The translations under genes and the position numbers were made by a program. Under the pieces are notes generated by a model that was given only the letters and a program-made list of their open reading frames with translations, was not told the origin of the DNA and made no database searches. A stretch of DNA of 64,000 bases from Monosiga brevicollis MX1 (lineage: Eukaryota > Opisthokonta > Choanoflagellata > Craspedida > Salpingoecidae), in assembly GCF_000002865.3 (NCBI RefSeq), contig NW_001865043.1:1275963-1339962 (forward strand), given 5' to 3'. Shown piece after piece: positions 55,520-64,000 of this stretch (the stretch's first letter is position 1; every line of letters begins with the position of its first letter).

Positions 55520-55800
55520 GCAGTCGGAAAAAAAATGCCCGGCGATTCACTGGCCAACCAACCAACCAAGAAGACGTGAGGTCCGAGGCAAGGCGCAGTG
55601 TGGGAGGCGTCCAACTAGGCCAAGGCGAGTACTGATCGGCGAGTGAATGGGGCTGGCAGTAATCGACATACCAAAGTTACGAATGACACTGATGACAACG
55701 TTGATGGTGGTCTCTAATAAATGCTTGTGTGCTCCTGCTGGCCGAGCCTATCAGCGATTGGCATGCAAGTCATGAGAAGGCCAGGAGGCGGGTATGTTGA

Positions 55801-55831
<31 letters not shown>

Positions 55832-56159
55832 CCCGGTTCATCACCAATACGGCACGGCCCACCTGATCAGAGAGAGAGAGAAATACCACCAAAGCCGTCA
55901 TCACAACACACACACACACACAAGTGACCGTTACAAAACTTGATGTTCAGCTGACGTTCACTGGTTTCGCTCTTTTGTGAGTTTCTGAAGCGATCGTATT
56001 CTACGCCTTGGCATGGGGCTTGGACTACTGGCATGAAATTGGTCGGCACAAATCATCATCACCATTCCATCCAACTCACAGGACAAGGACGCAAGGAAGA
56101 GGAAGAAGAAGACGAAGAAACTGTATCAAAGAACAACAGGGAGCACGAAAATAACACGT
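55520..56159. other. Spacer between dUTPase start and TXNL1 stop
   Basis: A 640-base spacer holding a (GAT)n run at 55801-55831, a short CA run near 55904-55921 and the TXNL1 3' end (GAAGAA-rich near 56093-56120). No gene seen. Confidence 0.5.
55801..55831. repeat. (GAT)n trinucleotide repeat
   Basis: About ten GAT units upstream of the dUTPase start. Confidence 0.93.
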
Positions 56160-57372
56160 TTAGGAGTGTGCTTCGCCTGCCTCGCCGGCCACACGCTTAA
56201 AGTCCTTCATGTTGGTCGCATCGCGAGTTGAACCAATTAACTCCAGATAAGAAAAGGCCGTCTCATCCTCGCCACCCTGGTTGTCCTCGATGAAGATCTA
56301 CGAAAAAATGTCCCAGCACACGAGGCAACAATGAGCCCACACCCAACCGCCCAGACAACGGAGCCAGCACCAAAAGGCAATGAGGCAATCACTGACCGCG
56401 AGGGTGTTGACGTTTTGAAACTTGACAAACTCTAGCGCCTTGGGCACGCCCTCCTAATGTGTAGCACATGGATGGGACATGACCAAAACGGCAAAATGGG
56501 ATGAGCAATGAGGACGACGGCCGCCCACCACGAAAACCCGCGCCGGGGCGACGGGGCAAAGCATGTCGCACGGCACCAACCTTGACATCGTCCGGGCTGA
56601 AAGTCAGGGTCTGGACAGGGGAAGCGTCTTCCACGCTGTCAAAATCGGGGGTGGCCAGAGGGTTGACAAAAAGCTTGACGGTCATCGGGGCGCGACCATC
56701 GGCAGGTGCCTTGATGCGCAGTGAGTGGATGCGGACAGGCTGAGAGAGACCAAGGGAGAGAATGAGCTGCTCGTCGGCATCGGAGCGCACAAGGCTGCTG
56801 TCGTCTGCGGCAAGCGCCTCGGCCTTGCTTTCTTCGTGCAGGTTGAGCACCTCGGTCTGTTGCATGTTGATGAAGCGGTTCAGCTTCCACTATAGACGGC
56901 AACGGAGGGACGAATGAGACGCACGGCGGCAAGCTCAACCAGAGGCACACACCCGAGACCAGCGACAGCACAGCCAATCGATCAAATGCCGTACCTGGCC
57001 AGGCACCAGGCTGTCAGAGACGGGGGCCCCGGCTGCAGCACCGTTGCCACCAGCGAGGTGCTCGCGGATCTTGGCCTCGAGGGCAGCGGGGTCAGCACCG
57101 GAGAGGGTGTCAATGGAGCGAGTGTTCTTGACAAAAACAAAGGTGGGCATGGCGCGGATACGAAAGGCCGTCTTGGTCTCGCGGCACACGTCCACGTCAA
57201 CCTTGAAGAAGCGAACATTGGGATACTTGTTGCTCATTGTCTCCACCGCCGGGGCAATACGCTGGCACGGTCCACACCAGGTGGCGAAAAAGTCAATGAC
57301 GACCAAGTCCTCGCCGCAAGCTTGCAGGGCCGGTGCCACCTCTGCATCTGAGTTGAGCTGAATCACAGGCAT
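56160..57372 (-). CDS. TXNL1: Thioredoxin-like protein 1 (TXNL1; thioredoxin + PITH domain)
   Basis: TXNL1 is a redox protein that docks on the 26S proteasome through its PITH domain. Residues 1-105 are thioredoxin: VVIDFFATWCGPCQRIAPAV carries the C-G-P-C active site, then VDVDVCRETKTAFRIRAMPT with the cis-proline. After a linker (SDSLVPGQ) the PITH domain reads QTEVLNLHEESKAEALAADD, EQLILSLGLSQPVRIHSLRI, APMTVKLFVNP, FDSVEDASPVQTLTFSPDDV, KALEFVKFQNVNTLAVIFIE, DNQGGEDETAFSYLELIGST. The end is GEAGEAHS at TAA 56160. The start is ATG 57372 (MPVIQLNS), which fits the family; an in-frame ATG six codons upstream is less likely. The PSMC6 proteasome gene is its divergent neighbour. Confidence 0.95.
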
Positions 57373-57991
57373 GCTAAGGGTGTGGCACATGCAGGCAGTG
57401 TGAGAATGGCACGTCAGCTATGCCCGAGAAATGGCCAAAAGCAAGAGCAGAGGGGCATGCGAGCGCAAAGGTGCTCTAGCCGGTGCGCCTCACATTGCGG
57501 GTGCTGGCAATCGGTCCAATTGAGAACCCAGAGAAGGTCTGCACCTGTGGGAAAAGCGCACAGAGCCGGGGGCGGGGGAAGCGATACAAGACGAGCCATG
57601 AGCCTGCAGCGCAGCGAAACACACTGACACTGTGCCTTCCGTGTCACACGCGACGGCCCAACTTGCCCCAACTGCGACCACGACCAAGCGTAGAACCCAG
57701 CGGCACCAATGACAGGCACGAGCAGGTTGCCTTGCTTACCAACACTGATCCTAAATCCAGGGGCGCTGCCGTTGCAACTCCTTGCCCTCTGCCGTCACTG
57801 ACGTCCGTCCGTTCGTCTCTCTTTGTTGTCAGCCAAGAAAAGCTGTCAGAGATGGCATCCATCTGTGATCCACCACTGGCGCTATCACACGTAACATCAC
57901 AAAGAGTTCAGAGACAGGTCACAGACAACGACAAAGCCAGTGACCTTACGCGGCTTGTCAGATTACCAACTGTTATTGTACCTTGGATATT

Positions 57992-58019
57992 TGTATGTGT
58001 GACTTGGTCACACATACAA
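57992..58019. repeat. Short perfect inverted repeat (hairpin)
   Basis: tgtatgtgtgac is followed after four bases by gtcacacataca, giving a 12-bp stem with a 4-base loop. It lies between the divergent genes TXNL1 and PSMC6. Confidence 0.75.
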
Positions 58020-58094
58020 ATGCTTAAAGTGTGATTTGTGTTAGATGTGTGTTTTCACTAATAACAAAAGAGAGAATGCAGGAGCTGTTCAGTG

Positions 58095-58215
58095 GCTCTC
58101 TCTTGAATCTCTCTCTCGAATCTCTCGAATCTCTCTCTCTCTCTGTCTCTCTCTCTCTCTGTCTGTCTCTCTCTCTCTTGCTGTCTCTCTCTCTCTCTCT
58201 CTGACTTCTCTCTCT
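58095..58215. repeat. (CT)n tract with TCTCGAAT units
   Basis: CT-rich tract that starts with three copies of ctctcgaatct-like units, then CTGT/CTCT. Confidence 0.9.
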
Positions 58216-58611
58216 GTGCATTTTTAGGTGACGTGGGTGAGTAGTGGCGACGGGGCTGTGAAAGGGCAGCGGGACAGTGGCGGTCGAGGGAGATGGCTTT
58301 CTTTGCTTGGCAAGACGTGGCCAGGTGTTGGGCCAGTGGATTTGTGAGTGGCAAGAGGTTAAACTGACGGCATTGCTGGTGGTGCTAGGCGCAGCTCGCG
58401 AATTGTTGTGCAGTCAAGAGCTCCATCAGAGCGACCAGTTGCTCGCTCTCGCACCCCCTCCCTCTCTACTCTCTCTCTCTCTCTCTCAACGGGCACAGAC
58501 GGGGTAAGTGGTGGGCTCTCGTTTTTGCTAGCTGAGCTGGATGACAGTGAGTGTGTTGGGGGGCATATTCTAACCTGCTCGTGACTCGTGGGCTGTGTAG
58601 TACCAGTCACC

Positions 58612-61026
<2,415 letters not shown>

Positions 61027-61459
61027 GCACTGCTTACTGCACTTCCCCATCCCATCCTGGTTGTTCCATGTCGCTTCCTTGCCTGGTGTTGTCTCGTTTG
61101 GTTGTAAACAATAGAAAAGTGAAAAAAAAAAAAGTTGAATTCTACAAGTTTTGGGCCAGTGGAACGACTCCAGGTGTTTGTGCACACCACCCTAGACTTT
61201 TGAACATGAATCACGGATCATGTGTGATAGGAACTAAGCGATGAGGGGAAAGACCAAGTAGACAGGGTCGGGGCCAAGGCTCTCATGTGCCATGTGATGT
61301 TGTGTCTCGTGTGCAGAGACCTCTTGCTTTCGAAAGGGAGCAGCTGATATCTTCAAGGCACACGGAACAGGGTTTGAGAAGGGTTTGAGCGCGCGGCGCT
61401 CGTGATGTGTAAAGACACCACACAGGACTGCGTCAGTCACTCAAGAGGAGGGTCGCCAA
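61027..61459. other. Convergent 3' spacer PSMC6 / MIC-like
   Basis: A 433-base tail-to-tail spacer with an A-run at about 61122-61132. No gene seen. Confidence 0.5.
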
Positions 61460-62282
61460 CTAGTTGGTTGCTTCGTAGACGAGACGCTTAATCTACCATT
61501 GTGGAAAAGGGAGCGACACATGATGAGGTGCCCAGGAAGGCGCGAGAGTAGCTGGACCTCGAGTCTGGGCTATGCGTAAGTGCCCTTTTGCATTTTGACA
61601 AGAGGGCACACAACGCTTGGATGGTATGATCGATTCAAAGCAACATGATGCGAAGGGGGGGCACACCTCGCGTGCAGCTTCAACGGTCAGCGTTTGGGCT
61701 CTTTCAACAAGACCGAATCGCTCCTGCACGGCGTTCAGGTGTGAGACATGACAGGCCTGCAACCGGCCACATGGTCTCATGCTGCGTTTGCGCTTCCTGG
61801 ACAAACCTCGAGACCCTGGCCAGCCACGATGAAATTCTGCAGCTTCTCCACAGTCGAGTTCCAGCGCTGCTTTGCATCCAGCGTGTCGTACGAATCCTCT
61901 CGTGCCTGACCGGGGATGAAACCCATCGATCCCAACCAAACGCAAGAACGCAGACATGAGTTGTTGAAGGCTTTGAATAATCATTGAGCCGCCATCAAAC
62001 ATACACGATGCACGTAAGCCGGGGTGGTGGTCTTCTCGCTCTCGCTCAGGTACTCGTGGCACGTCACCATGCGTTCCTGTTCAGCCACCGTACAAGCGAA
62101 CAGACGCGCGCACACACAGATGAGTTGAACCAAACACCAGAGGACCACACTACTCGCCCCGAGGCACGCACGTGTGCTTCATTGACGGCATGTAGCAGAC
62201 GGTTGGACGTCAGCAGGTAGACGCCAAAGCCACAGGCGTAGCCCAGCACCAAGCCGCGCGTGAACCCAAACAGCTGAGCCAT
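61460..62282 (-). CDS. Small single-helix protein, candidate MICOS subunit MIC12/MIC13-like
   Basis: Five exons, all joined in phase 0: 62282-62172, 62076-62014, 61905-61807, 61723-61667 and 61492-61460, giving 120 aa. The N-terminus holds one hydrophobic helix (FGFTRGLVLGYACGFGVYLL). A hydrophilic helical part follows: HERMVTCHEYLSESEKTTTP, AREDSYDTLDAKQRWNSTVE, KLQNFIVAGQGLEERFGLVE and REIKRLVYEATN. Size, a single N-terminal helix, a central W-N pair within a helix and a basic C-terminal helix are all shared with MIC13/QIL1 and yeast Aim5/Mic12, subunits of the mitochondrial contact site complex. Those families diverge quickly, so this is a suggestion only. The gene itself is well supported by the consistent phases. 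Confidence 0.6.
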
Positions 62283-62332
62283 CGTGAGCGTGTGTGTGTG
62301 CACGGTCGTGCGTTGAACAGTGAAAAAGCAAG

Positions 62333-62508
<176 letters not shown>

Positions 62509-63325
62509 TTTGTTTTTAATTTTTAGGTCATTTCATGCGAATTTTCCTTGAATTTCCTTGAATTTATTGGTGTTGGTGAAAAGTTTCAGACCTGCAATGC
62601 ATGGCCTCGCTTTCAGCCATCTGAGGATGTGAGAACTGTATTGTCGGTCGTATATCATAGCCATGGCATGCTTTTGCTAGTGTCTAGCCGAAGAACACAT
62701 CTCAATACTCAACCTGACGAGGCAAAGATCATGCATCTGATGGCTCTGACTACTTATACATTGCCCAGTAGCTTTGACGTGAAATGAATCGTTTCGCATC
62801 GGATAACACCTTTGCGCTTCATGACCTACCACGTCTAATTACAAATTTGAAAGCTCGACTCGACTGTAGATAAGCGCGCGAGACTCGCGCAAAGGCACGT
62901 AACGAGGGCGGACGGGGACAAGTTCGCTCTCAAAGGTTTCATGTCGATTTATCATTGTTGGTCAAGCTCGGAGGCAAAGCGTCCAAGCGAGGGCAATCAA
63001 AAAGAGACGGAAGACAACAGACGGCACGGCAAGGGCAGCACGACGGAAAAATTCGGGTGCTTGATACGACAGCACGGCACAGGTCAGTCACACGTACGCT
63101 CAAGCTCAACCTGAGCAAAGGCAGATCCAACAACAGCACAAGCGCCTCAAAAATTATAAATACATCCGACCGAGCCAGAAGCTGTCAGGCTCCAGCACGT
63201 CTGGAGGCCGTCTTTGGGTTGCGAGGAAGCGCGTAGGTTTGAGGAAGCGTTTTGAGAGAGGTTTGAGAGACGTCCGTCGGAGCGGAGCGAAAGCTTTGGT
63301 GGTGTCTTGAGGTCAATTGAACCAG

Positions 63326-63412
63326 CTGCGGTCGGCAAGCATTCACAGTGACCAGACCAGGTGCACCGTTAGAATAGCTGTAGAGTCGCTCAATCCCGAG
63401 GATAGGGAAAGT
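63326..63412. repeat. 87-base direct repeat, copy 1
   Basis: Identical over 87 bases to 63476-63562. On the minus strand it is followed by CTGGTTC, not a GT donor. Confidence 0.95.
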
Positions 63413-63475
63413 CACAAGAGAGCAGAGCACACAGGAGAGCAAGGGGAAGACAGAATGGCAGAGGGCTTGACGTAC

Positions 63476-63562
63476 CTGCGGTCGGCAAGCATTCACAGTG
63501 ACCAGACCAGGTGCACCGTTAGAATAGCTGTAGAGTCGCTCAATCCCGAGGATAGGGAAAGT
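63476..63562. repeat. 87-base direct repeat, copy 2
   Basis: Second identical copy, offset by 150 bases. On the minus strand its end CCGCAG is followed by GTACGT, a good splice donor. It sits between 12-bp inverted repeats (63474-63485 and 63574-63585). Confidence 0.95.
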
Positions 63563-64000
63563 GCAACTCGTGCCCGACCGCAGGTGTCACAACAAAGGGA
63601 AACAACAGTAGCCACAAGCTTATTGCCCCAGGGCAGCTGCCCAGGCATCGTGGGGACCGCGTCACACGCGGTGTTTACTCATGTGACTGCCACGAGGAGG
63701 ATCAAGCCCAGGGGGTCCAAAAGTAGGTGTCAATGTGTGAGGTCGTCGTAGCTATGGAATACCAATAGGAAGACCCATAGCGACCGATGCTGAGTGTGTG
63801 CGAAAGCAGTGGGAGTGTTCAAATGCGTGGAAGCACGGATTTGACGCTAACACCCCCCCTCGCCAGCCGGAGCCCCGATCCGGCGAGGATGGTTCAAAGA
63901 CAAACGGAAGAAATGGCGAAGGCACGCTGAGAACAAAAAGGGAAACAAGGATGAGAGAAAAAAAATGCAAGTTTCATGATTCATGCAAGCACGCAAAATG

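Larger units (their letters stand above)
57373..58611. promoter_or_regulatory. Divergent intergenic region TXNL1 / PSMC6
   Basis: A 1.24-kb gap with CT microsatellites (58095-58215 and near 58465-58490). Open frames on either strand near 57480-57860 have no family features. Near 57975-58030 there is an inverted repeat, tgtatgtgtgac / gtcacacataca (about 57992-58019), able to form a tight hairpin. Confidence 0.4.

Noticed and set aside
57483-58034. 183-codon plus-strand frame between TXNL1 and PSMC6
   Set aside because: No domain or splice support; composition looks non-coding, and the TXNL1 promoter must lie here.

Overview
This is nuclear DNA from a gene-dense, intron-rich unicellular eukaryote. 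The gene content points to a holozoan protist, most likely a choanoflagellate of the Monosiga type; that assignment is inference. The evidence is animal-type gene sets (TONSL, NSUN6, RCHY1, CCDC112, a tektin-like protein, an SR-domain cyclophilin of the PPIG type), many short GT-AG introns, intergenic gaps of a few hundred bases, and very frequent (GA)n, (GT)n and (CT)n microsatellites. There is one assembly gap of 50 N. I see no operons, CRISPR arrays, convincing tRNA or rRNA genes, or recognisable transposons.

Layout. Positions 1-13.7 kb hold a run of minus-strand genes: a TPR gene cut by the window edge, NSUN6 (tRNA m5C methyltransferase), TONSL (replication-fork repair scaffold), RCHY1-like (CHY/RING E3 ligase) and POLR3K (RNA polymerase III small subunit). 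From 13.7 kb the strand alternates almost gene by gene: RFC1 (+), a small one-helix predicted mitochondrial protein (-), PPIG-like cyclophilin (+), RPS20 (-), an intronless membrane protein (+), ABHD12-like hydrolase (-), RPS26 (-), TRA2-like splicing factor (+), an unidentified coiled-coil gene (-), glycogenin (+), tektin-like (-), an unidentified gene (+), an IQ-motif coiled-coil gene (-), CCDC112 (+), COPS2 (-), an intronless methyltransferase (+), dUTPase (-), TXNL1 (-), PSMC6 (+) and a MIC12/MIC13-like small protein (-). The last 1.7 kb holds a long GT microsatellite and an 87-base direct repeat, with no gene I can assign.

How the genes relate. Most are housekeeping genes that act independently: replication and fork repair (RFC1, TONSL, dUTPase), RNA modification and splicing (NSUN6, TRA2, PPIG), translation (RPS20, RPS26), protein turnover (PSMC6, COPS2, RCHY1, TXNL1). 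A possible theme lies at 39-50 kb, where a tektin-like gene, an IQ/coiled-coil gene and CCDC112 lie close together and the last two are divergent; all three look cilium-related.

Exon junctions given to the base were derived by hand from GT/GC-AG sites, reading phase and remembered human family sequences. Junctions described as approximate were not resolved. No database search was run.
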